From CAJQPP01 sp041747075 (lineage in GTDB: Bacteria > Planctomycetota > Planctomycetia > Pirellulales > Pirellulaceae): a stretch of DNA of 15,451 nucleotides. The notes beneath the pieces were generated by a model that worked only from the letters and a program-made list of their open reading frames with translations, did not search any database and was not told the DNA's origin. The DNA lies in the NCBI GenBank assembly GCA_041747075.1, contig JBGTFW010000001.1:1-15451 (forward strand), given 5' to 3'. Of this stretch, positions 1 to 6,696 are shown piece by piece (position 1 is the stretch's first letter; each line of letters begins with the position of its first letter). The translations under genes were made by a program, and so were the position numbers.

Positions 1-144
1 AAACCGCCGGCGCTAGCCGCGGGCGAGCCCTCCCCAGCGAGTGAACACCGCGTCCGGTTTATTCGCCTGCCCCACTATTATATTAGCAAACTCGGCACCT
101 AAAAGTTCACCCGTTCCGGAAATTCCGGGATAAAATCGTTCACG
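1..144. other. Left-edge region without a recognisable gene
   Basis: No convincing coding region was found here. The plus frame starting at base 1 stays open only to a TAA at 100-102 and gives a peptide I do not recognise. Two features stand out: a short GC hairpin at 8-19 (CGGC, GCTA loop, GCCG), and a near-palindrome at 116-128 made of CCGGAA, one base, then TTCCGG. An AT-rich island at 75-90 contrasts with the GC-rich surroundings and could be an old promoter for the msrP-like remnant that follows. Confidence 0.4.
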
Positions 145-300
145 ATGGGCAACAATAATACGAAACGCGAATGGGACCTGCCTGAATCCGCGGCGACCCC
201 AAAGCGTGGGCGATGACCGTTCCGTGGAACGGCATTCCACTCAGTACCTTGTTGCATCGCGCCGAACCGCTGCCGGGGGGCGAAACCCAGATTGAAACTC
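145..300 (+). pseudogene. msrP: Decayed msrP (methionine sulfoxide reductase catalytic subunit) remnant
   Basis: Two pieces that look like MsrP (YedY) lie next to each other in different frames. From ATG 145 the frame reads MGNNNTKREWDLPESAATP, resembling the N-terminal stretch that precedes the twin-arginine signal in this family, and stops at 214-216. In the neighbouring frame, just after a TGA at 183-185, codons from about 204 read AWAMTVPWNGIPLSTLLHR and then AEPLP. This resembles the family core (E. coli has EAWSMVIPWIGFPLHKLL). The roughly 100 residues expected between the two pieces, including the signal and the Mo-cofactor cysteine region, are missing, and the sequence after about 290 no longer resembles MsrP. 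I infer an internal deletion plus frameshift. Family resemblance is from memory; the right boundary is approximate. No heme partner gene (msrQ) is visible. Confidence 0.5.
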
Positions 301-308
301 TCGGCGAG

Positions 309-345
309 TTCCGCTACGGGAGATTCGGGACATCTCGTAGCGGAA
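309..345. repeat. Strong inverted repeat (hairpin) upstream of parA
   Basis: The arms TTCCGCTACG (309-318) and CGTAGCGGAA (336-345) are perfect 10-bp reverse complements. Three further pairs extend them inward (319-321 with 333-335, one G-U), leaving an 11-base loop. No U-run follows, so it does not look like an intrinsic terminator. It lies about 135 bp before the parA start and could be a leader structure, an operator or debris of the lost gene. The role is unknown. Confidence 0.6.
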
Positions 346-480
346 GTCTCTTGCCGCTGATGGAAGTGGATCACGCTGGACCGCTAGCACAACTCGTCTG
401 GCCACCTCGGTTTGTCCCTTTCTATACTCCTCGCCGCCCCGCAGGTGCCGTCAAGCTCGTCGAAGTTCGGAGAAACCAGG

Positions 481-1326
481 ATGCAACCCGTTACGCGAAC
501 GATCGCCATCATCAATCAAAAAGGGGGCGTCGGCAAAACAACAACCGCCGTCAACCTTGCCGCCGCGCTGGCGTCGGGCGGTCAGCGCGTCTGGCTCATC
601 GACCTCGATCCCCAGGCGCACGCGTCGTTGCATCTTGGGGTGGCGCTCCCCGACGGAGACGATTCCATTTATCAGGTCCTCACGGGCGACAAGCCAATCG
701 CTGAAGTACGGATGAAGGCTTGTGAGAACCTTTGGCTGACGCCGTCGCACCTCGATCTCGCGGCGGCGGAAATGGAGTTGGCCGGAGAAGTCGGACGCGA
801 GATGATACTCCGTGACCGGATGAGCGCCGACGCCGCCGCGTTTGATTACGTGATTCTCGATTGCCCGCCGTCGCTCGGCGTGCTCACGACCAATGCGCTG
901 ACGTGCGCGTCGGAGATTTTACTGCCGATGCAACCGCATTTTTTCGCGCTGCACGGACTGAGCAAGCTCCTCCGCACGATGGACATCGTGGCCCGGCGAC
1001 TGAACCGCGGACTTCGGCTGTCGGGAGTGTTGTACTGCATGGCGGAGTCCGGGACACGCCTGGCAGGCGAAGTGATGGGGGACGTTGAGGAGTTTTTTTC
1101 CGCCGAGCGCGCGAAACCATCGATCTGGTCGGAGGCGCGCATCTTCAAGACGCCGATTCGCAAAAACGTCCGGCTCGCCGAGGCACCGGGCTTTGGCCAA
1201 TCGATTCTCGAGTACGCCCCGACGTCCAACGGCGCGGTGGACTATCTCGCACTGGCCGGGGAGGTCCGCGCGATGGCGGCGAACGACGCCGCGCCCGCCG
1301 CCCCTCAACTCCACCGCGCGGCGTGA
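481..1326 (+). CDS. parA: ParA/Soj-family ATPase (orphan)
   Basis: This is a 281-residue P-loop ATPase of the ParA/MinD superfamily. Such proteins bind ATP, dimerise on DNA or another surface, and position cargo such as chromosome origins, plasmids or protein clusters. The deviant Walker A is at residues 14-22 (KGGVGKTTT, signature Lys14). Walker A' is LIDLDPQAHAS around Asp43, and Walker B is YVILDCPPS with Asp127. The length is typical of Soj-type ParA without an N-terminal DNA-binding domain. ATG 481 is chosen because GGAGA ends 7 bases upstream (469-473) and the P-loop starts at the usual distance. A TTG at 412 would add 23 residues with no family similarity. A TATACT at 423-428 could be a -10 box but lacks a good -35. 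No parB follows, as is common for orphan ParAs that place other cargo. The gene converges on the repeat array. Confidence 0.9.
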   Translation: MQPVTRTIAIINQKGGVGKTTTAVNLAAALASGGQRVWLIDLDPQAHASLHLGVALPDGDDSIYQVLTGDKPIAEVRMKACENLWLTPSHLDLAAAEMELAGEVGREMILRDRMSADAAAFDYVILDCPPSLGVLTTNALTCASEILLPMQPHFFALHGLSKLLRTMDIVARRLNRGLRLSGVLYCMAESGTRLAGEVMGDVEEFFSAERAKPSIWSEARIFKTPIRKNVRLAEAPGFGQSILEYAPTSNGAVDYLALAGEVRAMAANDAAPAAPQLHRAA

Positions 1327-1386
1327 CCGGCCCCGGCGCTACGACAACGTCCTGTTGGTTGCCATGTTCGGTGCGCTGGCCGTGCG

Positions 1387-1410
1387 CGTCATCCCCGCGA
1401 AGGTGAGGAT
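1387..1410 (-). repeat. Degenerate, inverted copy of the 32-bp array unit
   Basis: Read on the minus strand, this stretch matches the core of the tandem units at 1469-1628 at 20 of 24 positions. Two of the changes (positions 3 and 18 of the 20-base hairpin core) keep a base pair: T-A has become C-G. It therefore looks like an old, diverged member lying in the opposite orientation to the array. Confidence 0.55.
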
Positions 1411-1468
1411 CGAGTACCTTGAGCCGCGCGTCCGCCTTTGCGGCCGTTCAATGCGTTGCGAATCGCCT

Positions 1469-1628
1469 GGATTCCCGCCTTCGCGGGAATGACGGAAAGT
1501 GGATTCCCGCCTTCGCGGGCATGACGGAAAATGGATTCCCGCCTTCGCGGGAATGACGGAAAATGGATTCCCGCCTTCGCGGGCATGACGGAAAGTGGAT
1601 TCCCGCCTTCGCGGGTATGACGGAAAGT
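1469..1628 (+). repeat. Five tandem 32-bp hairpin units (dRS3-like / 'PAKAGI' repeat)
   Basis: Five head-to-tail units of exactly 32 bp start at 1469, 1501, 1533, 1565 and 1597. Each contains GGATTCCCGCCTTCGCGGG followed by a variable base (A, C, A, C, T) and ATGACGGAAA, with one more variable base (G or A) and a final T. Units 1 and 3 form a perfect 8-bp stem (ATTCCCGC/GCGGGAAT, loop CTTC). Units 2, 4 and 5 carry one mismatch. The core fits the ATTCCC-N8-GGGAAT pattern known from neisserial dRS3 and related repeats in many bacteria, which are often mis-annotated as small 'PAKAGI' proteins. The array fills the convergent gap and ends 5 bp from the stop codon of the minus-strand neighbour, so it might act as a two-way transcription barrier. 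There are no spacers, so it is not CRISPR. Confidence 0.95.
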
Positions 1629-1633
1629 CCCGA

Positions 1634-3886
1634 TCATCGCGCGGGCGGGACGTCGCGGAATCGCCACAGGTAGTGTGTGACTTGCACGTCACCCTCCAGC
1701 CACGTGACACTGGAATAGCTCTCAAGACACTTGAGCAAATCAACAACGCTCTCGATCCCCTCACGCAGCTCGGCCTCGGTGAAATCGAGATCGTCATTCT
1801 CGCCGTCAAATGTCAGGTCGAGCCGATGGCCTTGCTGCTCCGCGACATCGATCCCGTATCGACCCCACGCCCAAGCCGCGTCAACCAGCTCGGCGTGATG
1901 GAACCAGACGGCGGAAACGAGCGGTTCGATTCGCTTCTCCGCGAGCGGGCCGTCAAACTCTGGTTTGGCCGAGGCCATCAACCGTGCCGACTGGTCGGTG
2001 GAGGTCGAAAGCACGAGTAAACGGTCGCCGAGCAACGCGTTGGGTGCGAGCGAAGCATCGAGTCGGGCCTCGCCCGGCATTTCGTAATAGTATAAATCAC
2101 CCGTGTCGGTCGTCTTGTGTTGGGGCGGTTCGATTCGAATTTCGTCCGGGATGCCTGATCTCGGCATGTCGCGGATCAGTTCGACGGCGCGGTCGGTCGC
2201 GGCGAGGTAGCGGCGTCCCGCCGAGAGAACCTTTTCACGATCGGTGATCTCCAGCACGAGGCCGATCGACGGCGCGGGGAGTGGCTCACGGGCGAGCGGC
2301 AAGTCCCCCTGCCATTGAGTGCTGGTCGACGTGAGGTCGATGACCAGCGCATAGGCACCCTCTCGGGTCGCGGGCATCAGGTCGTCGGAGGTGGCGGCGG
2401 CAAAATCGGAAAGGATCGGCCGCAGACCCGCGATAAACGTGCTTGCCTCTTCGGCCTCCTTGTCATCCTCGATGAAGCGGGGAACGTACTTTTCGATCAG
2501 GTCAAAGGTCTTGCGGCCCCACTTCCGCATGATGTCGAATTGAATTTCCGAATCGTGGTCGCGAGACGCATAAACGAGGAATGGACTTTCTCCAACATGG
2601 TCGAGGATGTCCAGCGGTTTTGAGCCGTCCAGAAAACGCGGCTCCGTCCAGCTCCGGGCATACCCTTCGACCCCTTCGTCAGCGAGGAAGCTCCAGGAAA
2701 GCCACGCGCCGGGACGCGGGAACATCCGCGCGAAATCGGTTTTCAGCTCGCCGCTGAATTCCTCAACTTCATCGAACAGGTCATCGAGGTCCGCGTCCAT
2801 GTCCGCGCCGGGTGAGATGCCGCGGAGCATGCCGATCACGTTATCGAGGGTGTTCAACAGCGATTCATGCTGGTAGATCGCCGCCTTATCCGACATCCAG
2901 AAAACGCTGGCCAGTTCCTTTCCCTCGGCGACGGACTGCCTCAGCGGCGCGAGTTTTTCGTGATCGATCAACAGCGGGCCCTTGCCTGGTCCGTTGATGT
3001 GATCGAGCGACGGGGCGATCGTCACGAAGAGCAGATTCTTCTGAACGCCGACGGCAACGGATAGCGACTTGTCGCCTAAAACGTCCCGCAACGCCTCGGC
3101 GATGGGTGCAATGTCCGGCTCGCTTGTCATTTCGTCCCACGGCAAGACCTCCTCGTTAATGCGAAAATGCAAACAGTAAAGGTCGTCCTCGTCGATGACG
3201 TCAAACGCCTCGAAGAGCTTGTCAAATTCGCGCGGCAAGTTGTTAAGCGCCTGATCGATTCCCAGTTCCGCCGTCCCAAGGAGCGCCTGAACCTGGCCGG
3301 GTTCGTCGACAATCGCGCCGATGACGATCGTCGGGAAATCGACGTCGGTGAAATGCTCGCGAATCAGATCAGCCACCTTTTCCGCATCAGGCCCGCCGCC
3401 GCCCGGCGCGCCGCCGCGCAAGTTCATCGACGCGATCGCTCCGTAATAGACGCGATTGAAAGCATCGGAAAAATCGAGCACGTCCTCATCGGCGTAGATA
3501 AAGACTTCGTTCCCCACAATCTGTTTGACAATGCCCAGTGCGATGGTCCCCGGAGCGCTGCCGATCGATTCGCTGTAGCCCTCGAGAAATTGGGCGAAGG
3601 GGTTATTCTCGCCGAACTGGTCCCACCCGCGACGCCGACCGCTGCGCAACGCCGCGCGCATTCGCCGCGCGATCGCCGTATCCATAACGTTCTTCCACGC
3701 CCGGCTCTCGACGACGGCCTTGTAACGCGCCTGGTGGTTCATGCTCGCCAGGTAAATCGCCGCGGTTTCCGGAACGAGTTCGAGTGAATTCGCCGGTTGA
3801 AGTTCCTGGGCATATGCGCTTGTCGCCAGCAGGAGGGCGAGCGAGCCGAGCGAAAGGGCGAGGGGCGGTTTGCGGATCGACGACAT
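1634..3886 (-). CDS. Large exported protein of unknown function
   Basis: The product has 750 residues. It starts with a clear Sec signal peptide: basic IRKP, a hydrophobic stretch at about residues 8-23, and a likely cleavage after Ala26 (AYA|QE). No other membrane segment is obvious, so it should be soluble in the periplasm or attached to the envelope. I do not recognise a catalytic motif. The mature start (SLELVPETAAIYLASMNHQARY) resembles the opening of DUF3352-like exported proteins ('level of potential' style LP-x-T/A-x-Y), but this is weak. The protein is acidic, with many Asp/Glu-rich loops such as the one near residue 360-390. ATG 3886 is chosen because GGAG lies 9 bases upstream and the signal peptide follows at once; a TTG at 3943 would add 19 unrelated residues. 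It lies 53 bp downstream of the sigma-54 activator on the same strand, so co-transcription is plausible. Its stop codon touches the 32-bp repeat array. Confidence 0.85.
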   Translation of the reverse strand: MSSIRKPPLALSLGSLALLLATSAYAQELQPANSLELVPETAAIYLASMNHQARYKAVVESRAWKNVMDTAIARRMRAALRSGRRRGWDQFGENNPFAQFLEGYSESIGSAPGTIALGIVKQIVGNEVFIYADEDVLDFSDAFNRVYYGAIASMNLRGGAPGGGGPDAEKVADLIREHFTDVDFPTIVIGAIVDEPGQVQALLGTAELGIDQALNNLPREFDKLFEAFDVIDEDDLYCLHFRINEEVLPWDEMTSEPDIAPIAEALRDVLGDKSLSVAVGVQKNLLFVTIAPSLDHINGPGKGPLLIDHEKLAPLRQSVAEGKELASVFWMSDKAAIYQHESLLNTLDNVIGMLRGISPGADMDADLDDLFDEVEEFSGELKTDFARMFPRPGAWLSWSFLADEGVEGYARSWTEPRFLDGSKPLDILDHVGESPFLVYASRDHDSEIQFDIMRKWGRKTFDLIEKYVPRFIEDDKEAEEASTFIAGLRPILSDFAAATSDDLMPATREGAYALVIDLTSTSTQWQGDLPLAREPLPAPSIGLVLEITDREKVLSAGRRYLAATDRAVELIRDMPRSGIPDEIRIEPPQHKTTDTGDLYYYEMPGEARLDASLAPNALLGDRLLVLSTSTDQSARLMASAKPEFDGPLAEKRIEPLVSAVWFHHAELVDAAWAWGRYGIDVAEQQGHRLDLTFDGENDDLDFTEAELREGIESVVDLLKCLESYSSVTWLEGDVQVTHYLWRFRDVPPAR

Positions 3887-3939
3887 AATAAAATACTCCG
3901 GTTTTAAATGGTCAGGCGTTTGCGAGTGGAATGGCGGAC

Positions 3940-4983
3940 TCAACTTTCGTCCAGCCCGTGATCCTTGAGTTTTTTGTGAAGCGTGTTTCGGTTGATGCCC
4001 AGTCGTTCAGCCGCCCGGGTCTTGCTCTTGCAGGCCCCCATGACCTGGGCGAACAGTTCACGCTCGACCGGGTTGACGATCCGGTCGTAAAGCGGCTCGT
4101 CGGCGCTTGCCGTGGCGATTTCGTTGTAGACAAATTCCTTGACCAGCTTTTGCGGATCGCCGACCGGGAAAACGGCGTCGCTGCGATTCGCCTCGCCGCT
4201 GACGGTCCCGGGCAACAGGTCGATCGTCAACTCGCGGTCGTCGGCAAGGATCACCGCGCGTTCAATGTAGTTTTGCAACTCGCGGACGTTCCCCGGCCAG
4301 GAATAGCCCTTGAGCGCGTCCATCGCCGTGGTGTGAACCGAGGTGACGTTCCGCTGGTTGTTCCGATTGTAGATTCCGAGAAAGTGATCGACCAGCAGCG
4401 GAATGTCCTCACGGCGTGAACGGAGGGGGGGCAACTGGATCGGCATCACGTTGATCCGCCAAAAGAGGTCCGCGCGAAAACGGCCTTCGGAGACTTCGCG
4501 GTACAGATCGAGATTGCTGGCCGCGATGACGCGCACATCGACTTGCAGCGTCCGCGTGTCCCCGACCCGCTCGAATTCCCGCTCCTGGAGAACACGCAGC
4601 AGCTTGACCTGAAGCATCGACGAAGTGGAATTGATTTCATCGAGAAAGATCGTCCCCATGTGGGCCGCCTCGAAACGACCCGTGCGATTTCCCACGGCAC
4701 CGGTGAACGCCCCGGCCACGTGTCCAAACAGCTCGCTTTCCAGCAGGCTCTCGGTCAGCGCCCCGCAATTGACGCGGACCAGCGGCCCACTTGCCCGCGC
4801 GCTGAGCTGGTGAAGCGCGTTGGCGATCAGCTCCTTGCCCGTACCCGTTTCGCCAAGCAGAAGTACCGAAGCGACACTCTGCGCCGCTCGATATGTCAAC
4901 TCGACGACCTGTTGCATGGCACGGCTGCGGCCAATAAGCCCAGCTATGCGGAGACGGTCGGGTTCCGGAGCGCGTTTGTGCAT
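3940..4983 (-). CDS. PspF-like sigma-54 activator (AAA+ and Fis-type HTH)
   Basis: This is a 347-residue bacterial enhancer-binding protein that would remodel sigma-54 RNA polymerase through ATP hydrolysis. Walker A is GETGTGKE (residues 44-51). The sigma-54-contacting loop is GAFTGA (91-96), fully intact. Walker B is GTIFLDE (110-116). The end (about 324-347, AAERLGINRNTLHKKLKDHG) is a Fis-type helix-turn-helix. Only about 15 residues precede the AAA+ domain, so there is no receiver, GAF or PAS sensor, as in PspF; control would have to come from a partner protein or from expression level. ATG 4983 is preferred; a TTG at 5031 would add 16 residues, and neither start has a clear Shine-Dalgarno sequence. 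It is divergent from the exported protein at 5272, which has a sigma-54 promoter, and upstream of the 750-residue exported protein. Confidence 0.92.
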   Translation of the reverse strand: MHKRAPEPDRLRIAGLIGRSRAMQQVVELTYRAAQSVASVLLLGETGTGKELIANALHQLSARASGPLVRVNCGALTESLLESELFGHVAGAFTGAVGNRTGRFEAAHMGTIFLDEINSTSSMLQVKLLRVLQEREFERVGDTRTLQVDVRVIAASNLDLYREVSEGRFRADLFWRINVMPIQLPPLRSRREDIPLLVDHFLGIYNRNNQRNVTSVHTTAMDALKGYSWPGNVRELQNYIERAVILADDRELTIDLLPGTVSGEANRSDAVFPVGDPQKLVKEFVYNEIATASADEPLYDRIVNPVERELFAQVMGACKSKTRAAERLGINRNTLHKKLKDHGLDES

Positions 4984-5130
4984 CAATCGGGGCGAAGTAA
5001 CGAAAGGAAAATCACATCCGAATGATGACAAGTGTAATCAATTTGGAATCGTTTTTCGCGGGCCTTGGGCACCTTTCAACAAAATTGCCGCGCGCCGAAA
5101 ATTGAAATTTTTACAATGAAATGCTGGCAA

Positions 5131-5149
5131 ACAGGCGAATCAGGCCTGT
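5131..5149. promoter_or_regulatory. Inverted repeat upstream of the sigma-54 promoter
   Basis: ACAGGC (5131-5136) and GCCTGT (5144-5149) are perfect reverse complements separated by 7 bases, with the 8-bp palindrome CAGGCCTG inside (5141-5148). The site lies about 25 bp upstream of the -24 box and next to an AT-rich tract (about 5080-5125). It could be an activator binding site, although known upstream activator sites usually lie farther away. No second copy was noticed. Confidence 0.35.
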
Positions 5150-5173
5150 GGGCACCTCGCGCGCCATGACGAT

Positions 5174-5188
5174 TGGCTCGCGCTTTGC
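5174..5188 (+). promoter_or_regulatory. Predicted sigma-54 (-24/-12) promoter
   Basis: TGGCTCG (5174-5180), four bases, then TTGC (5185-5188) matches the consensus TGGCACG-N4-TTGC at 10 of 11 defined positions. The essential GG (5175-5176) and GC (5187-5188) are exactly 10 bases apart. Transcription would start near 5200, giving a leader of about 70 bases before the ATG at 5272. The site sits in the divergent gap next to a sigma-54 activator gene, as in the pspF-pspA arrangement. I found no other match of this quality in the window. Confidence 0.75.
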
Positions 5189-5271
5189 GATGACTTCCTT
5201 CCAGCGCCGAAACAAACTTTCCTCCAACGATTTCGGCGAATCCAACGTCCGCTTAATGAAAGGGCCGGAAG

Positions 5272-6027
5272 ATGAAGACGCTCAAAACCACTTTCTCAAC
5301 CAAATTTTTTGCCACGCTGGTCGCGCTGACGGCCGGATTCCTGAACACCGGAGCGGCACAGGCGGACCACGACTACAACATCCTGCGGGCCAAGGCCGAC
5401 GCGGTCTTTCATACGATGATCGACCTCGATCGAACGCTCAACAATTCCTACTACCGAAGCCGCGTGTTCGGCGAACTGGTAGCCACGAGCCGACAAATCA
5501 AGGCCAAGGCCACCTGGCTGCGCGGCATGGCTTACCGCGGCTCGTCATGCCAATGGACGATCGAAATCGATCGCCTTGACGCACTCGTCCATGAACTGGA
5601 AAGTCTCCTTGATGTCGCGCACGGTCGCGCCGATCGACGACTCGATCCACCCATCGCCGCCTGCCGCGTGACGGTCGCCGAACAGGTCAACAGCATGGTT
5701 GAACTGATACATTGCATGCAGGACGCACTCGTCACCGCGCCGGTCATTATCCGCAAGCCGCCGGTGGTCGTGCCGCATAACGGCCACTACAGCGGCTATC
5801 CAGCATACCGCGACGGTGGATACTCGCGCGGCCATGACAACGGTTACTACGATCCGTCATACCGGAGCGCCAGTCGCAACAACAGCCGTTACGGCGGCTC
5901 GCACTACGGCGGCTCGCACTACGGCGGCGGGCAGTTTCACGGATCGCGAAACGGAAACGTACATGTCGACGGGGGCGGGGTGACAATCGGTGGACGCGGC
6001 GGATTGTCGTTCCACATCAAATTCTGA
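5272..6027 (+). CDS. Exported protein with helical domain and Gly/Tyr/His-rich tail, unknown function
   Basis: The product has 251 residues. Residues 1-31 form a Sec signal peptide with a likely cut after AQA (AQA|DHD). Residues about 32-150 look helical and contain three Cys residues (in SSCQW, AACRV and IHCMQ) that could form disulfides. A proline-rich hinge (IIRKPPVVVP) leads into a low-complexity tail from about 168, rich in Gly, Tyr, Ser, His and Arg and including two exact GGSHY repeats. The end, a Gly-rich stretch then LSFHIKF, is short and beta-like. I do not recognise a family; similar small exported proteins with Gly/Tyr tails occur in planctomycetes. AAAGGG ends 7 bases before ATG 5272. 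The gene stands alone between a predicted sigma-54 promoter and a strong terminator, so it is probably controlled by the divergent activator. Confidence 0.85.
   Translation: MKTLKTTFSTKFFATLVALTAGFLNTGAAQADHDYNILRAKADAVFHTMIDLDRTLNNSYYRSRVFGELVATSRQIKAKATWLRGMAYRGSSCQWTIEIDRLDALVHELESLLDVAHGRADRRLDPPIAACRVTVAEQVNSMVELIHCMQDALVTAPVIIRKPPVVVPHNGHYSGYPAYRDGGYSRGHDNGYYDPSYRSASRNNSRYGGSHYGGSHYGGGQFHGSRNGNVHVDGGGVTIGGRGGLSFHIKF
5893..5922 (+). repeat. Two perfect 15-bp tandem repeats inside the Gly/Tyr tail
   Basis: GGCGGCTCGCACTAC occurs twice in direct succession (5893-5907 and 5908-5922), coding for GGSHY twice. A third, diverged unit follows (GGCGGCGGGCAG). The exact DNA identity suggests recent slippage; the 15-bp unit keeps the frame. 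Confidence 0.9.
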
Positions 6028-6050
6028 CGACGCCTGACAACTTCGCACAA

Positions 6051-6088
6051 CGGGGAATTCGGTTAAAGCCGCATTCCCCGTTTTTTTT
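6051..6088 (+). terminator. Intrinsic terminator of the 5272-6027 gene
   Basis: A perfect 8-bp stem (CGGGGAAT 6051-6058 with ATTCCCCG 6073-6080) extends past one T/C mismatch into four more pairs (6060-6063 with 6068-6071, one G-U), closing on a TAAA tetraloop. Eight T residues (6081-6088) follow at once. It starts 23 bases after the stop codon. Confidence 0.92.
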
Positions 6089-6197
6089 AGTTCCGCAAGT
6101 AGCGCGAACTTCGTCGTTGACGAATACCAAAGGGGTTTCTTTTTCGATCGTCCTGGTTACGATTGCAAAAGACGAATTCCGGACCGAATCGAGCACG

Positions 6198-6656
6198 ATG
6201 AATTTTCCGCCACCCCAATCTGAACTTCTCGAGACTTTTGAGGACTTGCAGGACTGGGAAGACCGCTACGGATACATTCTCGACATCGGCCGCGAGCTGC
6301 CGGACCTCGATGCCCGCCTGCAGACCGCAACGAACAAGGTGAGCGGCTGCATGAGTACCGTGTGGATGGTGGTGAACCAGCAAGCCGAATGCGAATCGCC
6401 AGAAATCCAGGGTGAATGTTCGCCCCCGATTGTCATCCAGGCCGACAGCGATTCGCTGATCGTTCGCGGGCTGATCGTCATTCTCCTGTCCCTGTACGAG
6501 GGAAAATCTCCCGAGGACGCGATGTCGGTCGATCCAGCGGAATTTTTTTCGCAACTGGGCCTGAACCAGCACCTCAGTCCGAATCGCCGCAATGGACTCT
6601 ATTCGATGGTGGGGCGCATCCGGGAACTGTGCGTGCAACTCGCCGCCGCCGCGTGA
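6198..6656 (+). CDS. sufE: SufE-family cysteine desulfurase sulfur acceptor
   Basis: The product has 152 residues, close to the usual 140-150 of SufE. SufE accepts the persulfide sulfur from the cysteine desulfurase SufS and passes it to the SufBCD scaffold for Fe-S cluster assembly in the cytoplasm. The acceptor cysteine is Cys51 in KVSGCMSTVW, the same position as in E. coli SufE (VQGCQSQVW). Other family features are the LQDWEDRYGYILDIGRELP start and the GLIVILLSLYEGKSPED segment. ATG 6198 is chosen because it gives the standard N-terminus; a TTG at 6117 would add 27 unrelated residues. The ribosome binding site is weak. No sufS or sufBCD lies nearby, so its partners must be elsewhere. It follows the terminator of the previous gene and converges on a repeat zone. 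Confidence 0.93.
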   Translation: MNFPPPQSELLETFEDLQDWEDRYGYILDIGRELPDLDARLQTATNKVSGCMSTVWMVVNQQAECESPEIQGECSPPIVIQADSDSLIVRGLIVILLSLYEGKSPEDAMSVDPAEFFSQLGLNQHLSPNRRNGLYSMVGRIRELCVQLAAAA

Positions 6657-6696
6657 CGAGGGGCCGGGCTTCCAGCCTGGCCAGCCAGACGCGGGG

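Noticed and set aside
86..100. Second sigma-54-like site on the minus strand
   Set aside because: Spacing of GG and GC fits, but the -24 half (AGGTGCC) is poor and no minus-strand gene lies downstream.
378..420. tRNA-like 5' part (GGACCGCTAGCACAACT)
   Set aside because: The D-arm does not close and no anticodon or T-arm (GGTTCGA-type) follows at the right distance.
412..480. N-terminal extension of ParA from a TTG
   Set aside because: The P-loop is normally near the N-terminus, and ATG 481 has a proper GGAGA ribosome binding site.
1469..1628. CRISPR array
   Set aside because: The 32-bp units are directly adjacent with no spacers, and no cas gene is present.
1339..1809. Minus-strand reading frames across the 32-bp repeats (156 and 92 codons)
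   Set aside because: They consist of translated repeats (FRHAREGGNP, PAKAGIH), a known false-gene pattern, and overlap the end of the 750-residue gene.
6117..6197. N-terminal extension of SufE from a TTG
   Set aside because: The extra 27 residues have no family counterpart and Cys51 falls in register only with ATG 6198.
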